Part shown: one piece after another, positions 49,246 to 57,125 of the stretch
Numbering within the stretch: position 1 is the stretch's first letter
How the letters are laid out: every line of letters begins with the position of its first letter
Source of the DNA: JAYFRC01 sp034926415
GTDB lineage: Bacteria; Bacillota; Clostridia; Oscillospirales; Oscillospiraceae
Assembly (NCBI GenBank): GCA_034926415.1
Contig: JAYFRC010000043.1
Coordinates: 1 to 64,000, forward strand
Reading direction: 5' to 3'
DNA length: 64,000 nt
The notes under the pieces: generated by a model
The model's input: only the letters and a program-made list of their open reading frames with translations
Databases searched by the model: none
Told to the model about the DNA's origin: nothing
Made by a program: the position numbers and the translations under genes

Positions 49246-49296
49246 TTAGCACTTGGTCTCATCTCCGCATAACACGGGAACAAGACCAAATACTAA
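49246..49296 (-). promoter_or_regulatory. Stem-loop in the pnp leader
   Basis: On the minus strand TTAGTATTTGGTCTT pairs with GAGACCAAGTGCTAA over 15 positions with three G-U pairs, 21-base loop. Such leader stems are RNase targets in pnp autoregulation of other bacteria. Confidence 0.6.
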
Positions 49297-49339
49297 AAAG
49301 AAGTCGAGGCTCCCTCGGTTGCCGGGGAGACATTCCGTA

Positions 49340-49382
49340 AAAAAACAGTGCGCGCGGGGAAAGAGATCCCCTTCCCCGCGCG
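49340..49382 (-). terminator. Terminator between rpsO and pnp
   Basis: 11-bp stem CGCGCGGGGAA / TTCCCCGCGCG; on the minus strand followed by CACTGTTTTTTT. Confidence 0.8.
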
Positions 49383-49396
49383 GTTTTGTCTTGCAG

Positions 49397-49663
49397 TTAT
49401 TTACGCAGACCGAGTTTTTCTACGAGAGCGCGATAACGCACGACGTCCTTTTTCTGGAGGTAGTCCAGCAGAGCGCGGCGCTTTCCGACCATCTTGAGGA
49501 GTCCGCGGTTGGAGTGCTTGTCGAGCGGATTCTTCTGCATATGGACGGTGAGCTGGTTGATACGCTCAGTCAGGATAGCGACCTGAACCTCCGGAGAACC
49601 GGTGTCCTTCTCGCTTGTGCGATTCGCGGCTATAACGTCGGCCTTCTTGTCTTTGAGCAGCAT
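49397..49663 (-). CDS. rpsO: 30S ribosomal protein S15
   Basis: An 88-residue primary rRNA-binding protein of the small subunit. The sequence has GSPEVQVAILTERINQLTVH and HSNRGLLKMVGKRRALLDYL, the family signature, and the usual length. AAAGGTGG precedes the ATG. A strong promoter lies about 110 bases upstream, and the leader includes a hairpin (AATCGCGC/GCGCGATT) that may take part in S15 autoregulation. Confidence 0.97.
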   Translation of the reverse strand: MLLKDKKADVIAANRTSEKDTGSPEVQVAILTERINQLTVHMQKNPLDKHSNRGLLKMVGKRRALLDYLQKKDVVRYRALVEKLGLRK

Positions 49664-49770
49664 TGTGTGTTTCCACCTTTCAAAATTTTCGCCTCGCGGC
49701 TTAGCTCCGGGACGGTGAATCCCACGAAACCAGGCCGGAGGTACAATCGCGCATTGCGCGATTACAAGAC

Positions 49771-49799
49771 ACTATACCATATTAGTATTTAATTGTAAA
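49771..49799 (-). promoter_or_regulatory. Promoter of rpsO
   Basis: Minus-strand TTTACA and TATAGT with a 17-base spacer, plus an extended TGG before the -10. Confidence 0.75.
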
Positions 49800-49989
49800 G
49801 CGATTTTATACAATATTTTCTAACTTTTCAGGTATAAATACTTAACAAACGGCGCGTTTTTTGAGGAGTCCTGATACGGAAGAGAACACAAGCATTCGAC
49901 AAAAAGCGATGTACCGCGTGAAAGATTCGCGCCGATGCCCTGTAAAATTACAAAAAGATTACATATTTAAGCAGACAAACCCGAAAGCA

Positions 49990-50018
49990 TTGACAAAAGT
50001 TTCGCTGCAGTGTATTGT
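49990..50018 (+). promoter_or_regulatory. Promoter of the GntR-ABC operon
   Basis: Perfect TTGACA and TATTGT with a 17-base spacer. Confidence 0.75.
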
Positions 50019-50021
50019 AAC

Positions 50022-50064
50022 TGTACTAGTACACGTGGTACGGGTATGCCCGGTACGAATGTAC
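50022..50064 (+). promoter_or_regulatory. Cluster of GTAC half-sites, probable GntR operator
   Basis: Five GTAC units follow the -10 directly: a palindrome TGTACTAGTACA (50022-50033), a second inverted pair GTACGGG/CCCGGTAC (50038-50056) and one more at 50061. YtrA-type regulators bind repeats of this kind at their own promoters. Confidence 0.6.
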
Positions 50065-50117
50065 AGGGTAATGATATGTCCGGCAATTTCTCCGGCAAGA
50101 AGAGGAGATGAAGATGG

Positions 50118-50489
50118 ATGATCAGTTTGAACTATCGGGATTCGCGGCCGATATATGAACAGATTAAGGAAAATCTCAAAAAACTGATTGTGACGGGCGC
50201 GATGCAGGAGAACGAAAAACTCCCGTCGGTTCGCTCGCTGGCCACTCAGCTCGCAATCAATCCGAACACGATACAGCGCGCCTATACGGAACTTGAGTCT
50301 GAGGGATACATTTATTCCATTCAGGGCAAGGGTTCTTTCGCCGCGCCGCGGGGAGAGGCGGATAGGGAGATGAGACGCAGCATCGAGGCCGAGATACGCT
50401 CAAAGATAGCGGAGCTTCGGTTCCTCGGCGTTACAAGCTCGGAGCTGCTTGAACTTCTCAGCGAAAAGAAGGAGAACGGCAATGATTGA
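50118..50489 (+). CDS. GntR-family regulator, YtrA type
   Basis: A 123-residue protein consisting of the GntR winged helix (SRPIYEQIKENLKKLIVTGAM, LPSVRSLATQLAINPNTIQRA, ELESEGYIYSIQGKGSF) and a short helical dimer tail, the small YtrA layout. It lacks a large ligand domain; relatives respond to wall-active antibiotics. It heads an operon with an ABC ATPase and a permease, as ytrA does in Bacillus, so it most likely represses that exporter by binding the GTAC repeats at its own promoter. The ATG follows AAGAGGAG. Confidence 0.92.
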   Translation: MISLNYRDSRPIYEQIKENLKKLIVTGAMQENEKLPSVRSLATQLAINPNTIQRAYTELESEGYIYSIQGKGSFAAPRGEADREMRRSIEAEIRSKIAELRFLGVTSSELLELLSEKKENGND

Positions 50490-51378
50490 AGTCAGGAATG
50501 TTGTAAAGGAGTTCGACGGCTTTCATGCCCTGGACGGGGCGACTCTGACAGTGCCGAACGGAGCGATATACGGTCTGGTAGGGCCGAACGGCGCCGGAAA
50601 GTCGACGCTTATCCGTCATCTTACGGGCATTTTCCGTCAGAACAGCGGCGAGATACTTTTCGATGGCCAGCCGGTCTGGGAAAATCCCGCGGTCAAGGAG
50701 AAGATAGTCTCCATACCCGACGACTGGTACTATTTTCTCCAGTCGAACGTACGGGACATGATGAAATTCTACCGCGGGTTCTATCCGAAATTCGACATGG
50801 ACAGGTATGAAAAAGGCAAGAAGATGTTCGAGATAGACGAAAAGCGCACGATACGCCGTCTGTCGAAGGGAATGCAGAAGCAAGTGGCATTCTGGCTGAC
50901 GATGTGCTGTGTGCCGGACTACCTCGTGCTTGACGAGCCTGTTGACGGGCTTGACCCGGTGATGCGCCGCCAGGTCTGGGGCCTCATCATGGACGATGTG
51001 TCACAGCGCGGGACGACGGTGCTCGTCTCGTCGCATAACCTGCGCGAGCTCGAGGACGTGTGCGACCATGTAGGAATAATCAACAAGGGCAAGGTCATGC
51101 TTGAGCACAGCCTGTCAGAGCTTCAGGAGAGTACGGTAAAGATACAGGCGGTGTTTCAGGACGGAGAGGTCGGGCTGCCGGAGGAGCTCGAGGTACTGAA
51201 CCGCAGCTCTGTCGGACGCGTACAGACGCTGATAGTCCGCGGCCACGCGGAGGAGATAAAGGCGAAGATAGCGGCGCTCTCGCCATTGTTCATGGACGTT
51301 GTGCCGCTTACGCTGGAGGAAATATTCATTTACGAACTGGGAGGTGTCGGCTATGCAGTCAAAGACTCGGCTCTTTAA
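50482..51378 (+). CDS. ABC exporter ATP-binding protein (Ytr/BceA-like)
   Basis: A 298-residue ATPase with Walker A GPNGAGKST, Q-loop replaced by SIPDDWYYF, signature RLSKGMQKQ (Lys instead of the first Gly), Walker B YLVLDEPVDGLDP and H-loop SSHN. The C-terminal 80 residues form the extra domain seen in YtrB-type exporters. I start at MIEVRNVV, 7 bases after AAGGAG and inside the end of gntR. It pairs with the large permease downstream, whose start lies within its last 26 bases. Confidence 0.93.
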   Translation: MIEVRNVVKEFDGFHALDGATLTVPNGAIYGLVGPNGAGKSTLIRHLTGIFRQNSGEILFDGQPVWENPAVKEKIVSIPDDWYYFLQSNVRDMMKFYRGFYPKFDMDRYEKGKKMFEIDEKRTIRRLSKGMQKQVAFWLTMCCVPDYLVLDEPVDGLDPVMRRQVWGLIMDDVSQRGTTVLVSSHNLRELEDVCDHVGIINKGKVMLEHSLSELQESTVKIQAVFQDGEVGLPEELEVLNRSSVGRVQTLIVRGHAEEIKAKIAALSPLFMDVVPLTLEEIFIYELGGVGYAVKDSAL

Positions 51379-53176
51379 TACGACGCTTCTTCGTAAGAAT
51401 ATAACACGATTTTGGCCGCTGTGGACGGTCTACCTTGCGATATGGTTTCTGGCTCTGACGGCCGTGCTGGCTTCCGAGATGTTCGGGCGGGAGAGCGCAT
51501 GGAACCACATAACGCAGCTGAACGTCGCACGGGATATATACAAAATGACCGGCGGCGTGTTCGGCGTCGGCATGGCGGCGGTGTTCAGCTGTTTTTGCGC
51601 GATGGCTATCCTTTACTATCTTTATACCGCGCGCAGCGCGGGCTTCATGCACTCGCTGCCTATAAAGCGCGGAGGGTTGTTTATTACGTCGTATGTCTCG
51701 GGCTATCTTTTCATGCTTGTCCCCAACGCGATAGTTGTCGCGGTGACTTACATAGTCACTGTAGTGGGCGGATTCCCATCGTTCGGTGCGATACTTACGT
51801 GGTTTCTGATAACAAGCGGCATGGAGCTGTTCTTTTATTCCTTTGCGCTGCTCTGCGGGATAATGACGGGACAGATATTCATGCTTCCGCTGCTCTACGG
51901 CATACTCAATTTCCTTTCGGTGGGAATGTATTACATGTATACCGCCATCGCCGACACATTCCTTTACGGCTATTCGGCTCCCGGCTACGGGATATGGGGA
52001 ATATTTTCGCCGGCGCTCAAGATGGCTGAGAGCATCACGACGAACGTCGAGTGGAACAAAGATTACAGCACCATCGTTTCCTGCTCGCTTTCGGGGTCAA
52101 AGTTCGCGGCGGCCTACGCCGTAGCGGGCATTGCAATAGCGATAATAGCGTACATATTCAGCCTTTACAGAAAGAGCGAGACCGCGGGAGACGCCATATC
52201 CTTCGGCTGGGCGCGCGTTGCGTTCAGGTTCGGCGTTGGTTTCTGTGCGGCCGCGACGCTCGGACAGCTCTTCTATGCGGTGTTTGTCAATTCGCTCGCA
52301 GGGGTGGACAGGAGCCTTCCGGGAATGCTTGTGTGCACTCTCGCCGCCGGAGCCATAGGCTACTACGCGGCGCTGATGCTTACGGAAAAATCATTCCGCG
52401 TGTTCTCGCACGGCCGCCTGTGCGCGGCGATCCTGGCGGCGACGATAATTGTCGTGTGCTGCGCGTTTGCGTTTGATATTGGGGGTTATGAGAAAAACGT
52501 GCCCGAAGTGTCGGACATTAAGAGCGTGCAGGTGTCGGTCGCCGGGTGGAACTGGTCGAGCGGCGCGGTCACAAGCGGGGACAACGTCCTGCTCGTGACC
52601 GAGATACATCAGTCCATGATAGACCAGAAGGCGGAGCAGCTTGCCTCCGTAAGCAAGTATTCCCACAAGACTTCGGACGATTACGCCACCAGCGATTACA
52701 GCGGGTCGATATCGCTCAGCTACGAGCTGAAAGACGGCACGACACTTTCACGGAACTATTCCGTTTATCTCGATCGCGCGAGCGAGGGTGACGTATCCAC
52801 GATAACCGGAATGATATCCGAGCTTGTCAACACGAAGGAGTATATGACGAGCTCCACGTTCAATGGGCTCACGCCGGATACCATAACCTCCGCGTATGTC
52901 CAGTATGTCGATGGCGAGAACAACTGGCAGGAGCTCAACCTGACGAAGAGCGAGTGGATAGGCGTATATAATGCGATAGTTGCCGACATAAACGCAGACA
53001 ATATGAAGCAGAACGAATTGTTTTACAAAAACGAGGCGTCGTATTCTGCGAACTCGGCCAGCAGCATAAATTTCCAATCGAAGAATACATACGTCTCGGT
53101 TTCGCTGAAACCGGAAATGAAAAACCTCACGGCCGCGCTGGAGAGCGAGGGCATATTTGCCAGAATAGATAAATAG
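51353..53176 (+). CDS. Large ABC exporter permease with an extracellular C-terminal domain
   Basis: A 607-residue membrane protein. About ten spans occupy residues 1-385, beginning NTTLLRKNITRFWPLWTVYL. The remaining 215 residues (from VPEVSDIKSVQVSVAGWNW) are predicted outside the membrane and are rich in Ser, Thr and beta-type sequence. The start is the ATG after GGGAGGTG. Such long tails are seen in YtrC/D-like antibiotic-response transporters and may bind a wall precursor or peptide. Substrate unknown. Confidence 0.88.
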   Translation: MQSKTRLFNTTLLRKNITRFWPLWTVYLAIWFLALTAVLASEMFGRESAWNHITQLNVARDIYKMTGGVFGVGMAAVFSCFCAMAILYYLYTARSAGFMHSLPIKRGGLFITSYVSGYLFMLVPNAIVVAVTYIVTVVGGFPSFGAILTWFLITSGMELFFYSFALLCGIMTGQIFMLPLLYGILNFLSVGMYYMYTAIADTFLYGYSAPGYGIWGIFSPALKMAESITTNVEWNKDYSTIVSCSLSGSKFAAAYAVAGIAIAIIAYIFSLYRKSETAGDAISFGWARVAFRFGVGFCAAATLGQLFYAVFVNSLAGVDRSLPGMLVCTLAAGAIGYYAALMLTEKSFRVFSHGRLCAAILAATIIVVCCAFAFDIGGYEKNVPEVSDIKSVQVSVAGWNWSSGAVTSGDNVLLVTEIHQSMIDQKAEQLASVSKYSHKTSDDYATSDYSGSISLSYELKDGTTLSRNYSVYLDRASEGDVSTITGMISELVNTKEYMTSSTFNGLTPDTITSAYVQYVDGENNWQELNLTKSEWIGVYNAIVADINADNMKQNELFYKNEASYSANSASSINFQSKNTYVSVSLKPEMKNLTAALESEGIFARIDK

Positions 53177-53203
53177 ATTTAAGCCAAGGAAAGAAAGCGG
53201 GAA

Positions 53204-53881
53204 ATGGGACAGAGAACTCGCGCCGCGTCAGTACGCAGGCGGCGCGGAAAAAGAAGGCGCTTTGATGCGCCGCTTACGATAGCACTGACGCTTGCGATCG
53301 TGCTCGCGCTGTTCGGCGTTTATTCGCTGACGCACTGCGGCCGCGTAGGGGACAGAGTGGAGATACCCGACTGGATAAAAGGCGACCTGATACAGGTAAA
53401 CGAGTATTCGCGTCCAAGGACGAAACTTAAAAAGATAAACGGCGTGGTCATTCACTATGTGGGAAATCCCGGCACGACGGCCGAGCAGAACAGAAATTAC
53501 TTCAACAACCTTGCTTCGACGCACGAAACCTCGGCCAGCGCCCACTTTGTCGTCGGGCTCGACGGCGAGATAATCCAATGTGTACCTCTCACGGAGATAG
53601 CCTACTGCTCAAGCAGCCGCAACGTCGACACTGTTTCAATAGAGGCTTGCCATCCGGACGCAAGCGGCAAATTCAACGACGAAACGATGGATTCGGTTGT
53701 GCGGCTGACGGCATGGCTCTGCGAGGAGTTCGATTTGACGACCGACGACGTCATACGCCATTACGACGTGACGGGCAAGCTCTGCCCGCTTTACTACGTC
53801 GAGCATCCGGATGCATGGGAAAAGTTTCTTGATGACGTAGACGCAAGAATTATCGAAGATGAAAATAGCGTTAAAAAATAG
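53204..53881 (+). CDS. Membrane-anchored N-acetylmuramoyl-L-alanine amidase
   Basis: A 225-residue Amidase_2 family enzyme that cuts the link between glycan and stem peptide. It has a basic cytoplasmic N-terminus, one span (about 24-43) and the catalytic domain with zinc ligands His84 (VVIHYVGNPGTT), His186 (IRHYDVTGKLCP) and Cys194, plus SASAHFVVGLDGEI. A GAAAGAAAGCGGG lies before the ATG. Placement 27 bases behind the permease suggests the last gene of the GntR operon, giving a wall-stress module. It ends at an excellent terminator. Confidence 0.92.
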   Translation: MGQRTRAASVRRRRGKRRRFDAPLTIALTLAIVLALFGVYSLTHCGRVGDRVEIPDWIKGDLIQVNEYSRPRTKLKKINGVVIHYVGNPGTTAEQNRNYFNNLASTHETSASAHFVVGLDGEIIQCVPLTEIAYCSSSRNVDTVSIEACHPDASGKFNDETMDSVVRLTAWLCEEFDLTTDDVIRHYDVTGKLCPLYYVEHPDAWEKFLDDVDARIIEDENSVKK

Positions 53882-53901
53882 CGATCAGATTTTGCGCAAT
53901 A

Positions 53902-53940
53902 AAACACCCCGTCTTATGCAAAGCATAAGACGGGGTGTTT
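53902..53940 (+). terminator. Terminator after the amidase gene
   Basis: Perfect 18-bp stem beginning AAACACCCCGTCTTATGC, 3-base loop, ends in TTT. Confidence 0.92.
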
Positions 53941-53950
53941 GGCATATAAA

Positions 53951-53982
53951 AAAGACGCGGGCGACCCCCAGGGGCGCCCGCG
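53951..53982 (-). terminator. Terminator after the DUF5317 gene
   Basis: CGCGGGCG paired with CGCCCGCG; on the minus strand followed by TCTTTTTTA. Confidence 0.75.
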
Positions 53983-54033
53983 CCGCGATAAACGGCAGTA
54001 CGGCGGACTGTAGGTCCTGCGAGGACGGAGAAT

Positions 54034-54561
54034 TTATTTTCTTGTCATATGCCAGCAGAACATTCCTGCGCCTATGGAAAGCAGCACGTCGCCGACGCTT
54101 GCGTAGCCAAAATATATGTATATGATGTCGCCGAGGAACATGAGCTTCGTCTCCGCGGTCTCAATAGCGTAGGCGAAAATGCTTCCGCTTACAAGCTGGG
54201 CGGCATACTGTTCGGAAACCCGTGCCAGCGCCGTCGCCGCGACAGGCATCACTCCGCCGTTGGCGAGTATGACCGCAAAATTGGAGAGCGAACCTACGCC
54301 GAATACTGCGCTCCAGAGTCCGTTTCTCAGATTGAGTATGGAAAAAATCACGAGAAGCAAATACTGCGCACAGCAGGTTATAAGCTCAGACGGGGCTTCG
54401 AGACCAAGACGGGGAAAAATAATGGGCAGCGCGAAACGCAGCGCATAAGCGAGTATAGGCATCCAAAGGCACCTGACCTTATGAGATGCGATATTTGAAA
54501 GGCGGCCTCCTGTCAGGAGGCTTGCGAGAAGAAAAACTATTACAAAAACGATGAACAGCAT
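54034..54561 (-). CDS. DUF5317 membrane protein
   Basis: A 175-residue polytopic protein with about five hydrophobic segments; the opening LLASLLTGGRLSNIASHKVR and the NGLWSAVFGVGSLSNFAVIL, NGGVMPV segments fit DUF5317, which often accompanies HD-GYP proteins in Clostridia. Its ATG overlaps the stop of the HD-GYP gene (TGATG). Function unknown; a membrane partner of the HD-GYP protein is a reasonable guess. Confidence 0.8.
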   Translation of the reverse strand: MLFIVFVIVFLLASLLTGGRLSNIASHKVRCLWMPILAYALRFALPIIFPRLGLEAPSELITCCAQYLLLVIFSILNLRNGLWSAVFGVGSLSNFAVILANGGVMPVAATALARVSEQYAAQLVSGSIFAYAIETAETKLMFLGDIIYIYFGYASVGDVLLSIGAGMFCWHMTRK

Positions 54562-55928
54562 CAGCTTACCTCACTGCGCATGGCCGCGGCCAGTTTTTTG
54601 ATGCGCGGCTCTATCTCGAGAAATGCGTTGACTGCCTCGGGGCCGAGCTGAGTCCCGGACACTTCGCGGATTATCGAGACGGCTTTCTCGTGCGAGGTGC
54701 CGGAGCGGTACGGACGGTCGGAGGTCATGGCATCGTATGTGTCGGCTACGGCGAGTATCGACGCCTCTAGAGGAAGATGCGCCGGGCCGCCGCTGGGGTA
54801 GCCCTTGCCGTCGAAGCGGCGGTGATGGTAGAGAACAGCGTTCGTCACTACCGCGGGAAGCTGCATATTTTCTATTATCTCGCGTCCCTTGACGGGATGC
54901 TGTTTTATCTGGTCGTACTCCATGCCGTCGAGCGGCCCCGGCTTTTGCAGCACGCTGTCGGAAATGCCGATTTTGCCTACGTCGTGAAGCAGCGCCGCGA
55001 GGCGCACCTGCTCGACGAACGCGCTCCCTTTGCCCATCGAGCGCGCGATCTCGACGCTTATTGCGGCGACACGGTCGGAATGGTTCTGGGTGTAGGGGTC
55101 CTTGGCGTCTATGGCGCGCGAGAGCGCCGTTATAGAGCGAAGCGTCTGGGTGCGGCTGTCCAGGTACAGCTTGAACGAATAGCGCGCCATTATCAGCGGA
55201 ACGAGGAAGAGCAGCAGCATTAGATAGCCGTACTGCTGAATTATAGCGATGAGCGTGCCGATGCACAGGGTGCAAATGACGTTGACGATGACGCCGCGCA
55301 CATTCTCAACGAACAGATAGGTAAAGCTGTTGTCGCCCCCGGTGACGTAATAGAATATGAACAATATCAGATTCAGGATTATAAGTATCAGGGCGAAAAG
55401 ACCCGCCATGAGGAACTGTGGCCAGCCTATCGGCAACGTCCGCGCAACGGGCAGCATATCCACAGCGAGGGATGCAAAGCCGAGAGATGTGATTATGTTA
55501 CAGACGTTGAAGAGTTCTTTTTTCGGGGTGCGGAAAAGCGGATAATAGAGCTTCCCCGTTTTTTGGTCGCGTATCACCATCGGAAAGCACGACAACACGT
55601 AAATGAGAAGCACCTGTTCCGGCGCGCAGAGCAAAACGCCCGCGACGACGGGAACGAAACTTATATCCATCGTCTTGTCGGAGGTTATGTATATCGGAAG
55701 CATCCGGCAGACGACCATGAGCACGATGAGTACCGCGAAAAGAATCCAGTCTCCGGCGGGGAGCAAAGCGGGAGGATAATCGGTAAAGCATATGGCGATG
55801 CTGCGCAAAAGAAAACACGCGCCGGCGGCAATGACAGCCATTATGTATATGTTCTGTACTTTTCCCGACAAGGCATACGCCCCCTTTGGCTCGACGCGGT
55901 AGGTCCGTTTATGTGCGCCGCGCGTCAA
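54561..55928 (-). CDS. Membrane HD-GYP phosphohydrolase
   Basis: A 455-residue protein with about seven membrane spans (residues 28-250) and a cytoplasmic HD-GYP domain: HSDRVAAISVEIARSMGKGS, the metal-binding HD at 315-316 in ALLHDVGKIGI, HHRRFDGKGYP (368-378) and ADTYDAMTSDRPYR. HD-GYP enzymes usually break down cyclic di-GMP or related dinucleotides. The reading begins at a TTG with little ribosome-site support; another in-frame TTG at codon 20 has AGGGGGCG 8 bases upstream and may be the true start. It is coupled to DUF5317, and lies downstream of the small peptide ORF and the 214-residue protein. Confidence 0.9.
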   Translation of the reverse strand: MTRGAHKRTYRVEPKGAYALSGKVQNIYIMAVIAAGACFLLRSIAICFTDYPPALLPAGDWILFAVLIVLMVVCRMLPIYITSDKTMDISFVPVVAGVLLCAPEQVLLIYVLSCFPMVIRDQKTGKLYYPLFRTPKKELFNVCNIITSLGFASLAVDMLPVARTLPIGWPQFLMAGLFALILIILNLILFIFYYVTGGDNSFTYLFVENVRGVIVNVICTLCIGTLIAIIQQYGYLMLLLFLVPLIMARYSFKLYLDSRTQTLRSITALSRAIDAKDPYTQNHSDRVAAISVEIARSMGKGSAFVEQVRLAALLHDVGKIGISDSVLQKPGPLDGMEYDQIKQHPVKGREIIENMQLPAVVTNAVLYHHRRFDGKGYPSGGPAHLPLEASILAVADTYDAMTSDRPYRSGTSHEKAVSIIREVSGTQLGPEAVNAFLEIEPRIKKLAAAMRSEVS

Positions 55929-56014
55929 AGCGTGGCTGGTTCCTGTTTTTTATTTATGAAAAAAAGCGGTCCGGCAAGAAAAAAGACTAAATCGTTAAAC
56001 TCTGACTATGTCGT

Positions 56015-56092
56015 TCAGCGAACGCAGAAGCACGCGCAGCTTGCAAGAATCATGGTGCAGGCAGTAGCGATAGCATAAAGAGCCTTTTTCAT
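56015..56092 (-). CDS. 25-residue signal-peptide-like ORF upstream of the HD-GYP gene
   Basis: AAGGAGG followed after 12 bases by an ATG encodes MKKALYAIATACTMILASC then ACFCVR and a stop. The peptide has a charged start, a hydrophobic core, an LASC lipobox-like site and three cysteines in the last seven residues. It could be a tiny lipoprotein, a secreted cysteine-rich signal peptide comparable to AgrD-type precursors, or the start of a frameshifted gene. No agrB is nearby. The good ribosome site and the isolated position are the only support for translation. Confidence 0.45.
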   Translation of the reverse strand: MKKALYAIATACTMILASCACFCVR

Positions 56093-56195
56093 AAAGAGAT
56101 ACAGCCTCCTTGATAAAACTCTGTCCACCCGCTATTGGGACAGGCTGTATCCGCTCCGCTCTGCCGGACCCGCTTTTATTCACTTTTTATTGATT

Positions 56196-56840
56196 TCAGG
56201 GAAGAAGGGAGACGCGCCTGTTTATGGCGCTAAGCGTGCCGTTTATGACCGAGGAGTCCATATCCTGGGAAAGCAGCGCGCTCCCGAGGAGCACCTGATT
56301 GCTCTGGGGGCAGTTTATCTTTATCAGCACCGCATCGGACGAGCCTATCTGCGTTGTCTGGAGTCCGGCGAAATCAAAGGCAAGCTCGCTTGAATAAGAC
56401 GCGACCGCCGCGAGAGTCGCCTCGACGAGGCAGACGCGCCGCGAATAAAGCGACGTGCTTCCCGAGGAAGAGCCCGTGTACGTGTTTCCGCGAAGACTCA
56501 GCGTGACCGACACGTCGAGACGTCCGTCGGCGCTGCGTATATCGGAGCCGACGAATCTGAAGCGCGAGTTTTTGGCGGGCTGCGGCACGTTGTCGTCGCG
56601 TATCTGCGCGACGCTTATTATGTGGTAATCCACGGACGTGGCGAAGTTCGCGTTTATCGCGGACTGTACGTCGCGGACGATGGATTTGCAGCTTTTCTCC
56701 TCGGAGGCGAGAATGTGTATCTCGGACGGCTCCCCGTCCTGCGAAAATATTACGTTTGCAGAATATACTTCCGGAAGCCGGCATATCAGTTCCTGCCACT
56801 GCTCCGCCGCCGACAAGGTGCTTTTATCTGTCTGAGCCAT
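56196..56840 (-). CDS. Conserved-looking cytoplasmic protein of unknown function
   Basis: A 214-residue protein without signal or membrane span. The N-terminal third (VYSANVIFSQDGEPSEIHIL, SCKSIVRDVQSAINANF, DYHIISVAQI) resembles a clostridial family of unknown role that I recall near HD-GYP genes; the rest is a beta-rich domain with VSVTLSLRGNTYTGSSSGST. Start is set at MAQTDKST, preceded by ACGGAGGAAA. It lies 100 bases upstream of the small ORF and 270 bases upstream of HD-GYP, all on the same strand. Not further assignable. Confidence 0.7.
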   Translation of the reverse strand: MAQTDKSTLSAAEQWQELICRLPEVYSANVIFSQDGEPSEIHILASEEKSCKSIVRDVQSAINANFATSVDYHIISVAQIRDDNVPQPAKNSRFRFVGSDIRSADGRLDVSVTLSLRGNTYTGSSSGSTSLYSRRVCLVEATLAAVASYSSELAFDFAGLQTTQIGSSDAVLIKINCPQSNQVLLGSALLSQDMDSSVINGTLSAINRRVSLLP

Positions 56841-56869
56841 CGGTCGCTTTCCTCCGTTTCGCAAATGCG

Positions 56870-56893
56870 AAAACCGCGGAAGGCCGCGGTTTT
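56870..56893 (-). promoter_or_regulatory. Hairpin in the leader of the 214-residue protein gene
   Basis: AAAACCGCGG and CCGCGGTTTT separated by four bases, about 30 bases before the start codon; on either strand T-rich sequence follows. Could act as an attenuator. Confidence 0.45.
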
Positions 56894-57040
56894 TCTGCCT
56901 TTTCACCGTTAAGCAAAAAGACGCATCCCCGGGCATTCCCCCGAATTCGCGGGCATAATGTCACATTATGTCAATTTAATTTACATTATAACTGCAAGGC
57001 AAATATGTGTCAACAACAAAGTAAAGCGCAAAAGCCCCCA

Positions 57041-57077
57041 AAAAAATCCGTACCCTCGCGCAGGGTACGGATTTTTT
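57041..57077. terminator. Bidirectional hairpin terminator
   Basis: Perfect 15-bp stem AAAAAATCCGTACCC with its complement; A/T runs on both strands. Lies just after the 222-residue protein gene on the minus strand. Confidence 0.85.
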
Positions 57078-57125
57078 CCTTTTCGGAATGTAAAATGCCC
57101 GGGCGAAACTGCTGTTCGGCAGGCT

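Larger units (their letters stand above)
49664..50117. other. Divergent intergenic region rpsO/gntR
   Basis: No gene is supported. Contains the rpsO leader hairpin at about 49748-49766 and promoter on the minus strand, an AT-rich centre (49800-49980) in which I see nothing, and the GntR promoter with its GTAC repeats. Confidence 0.55.
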
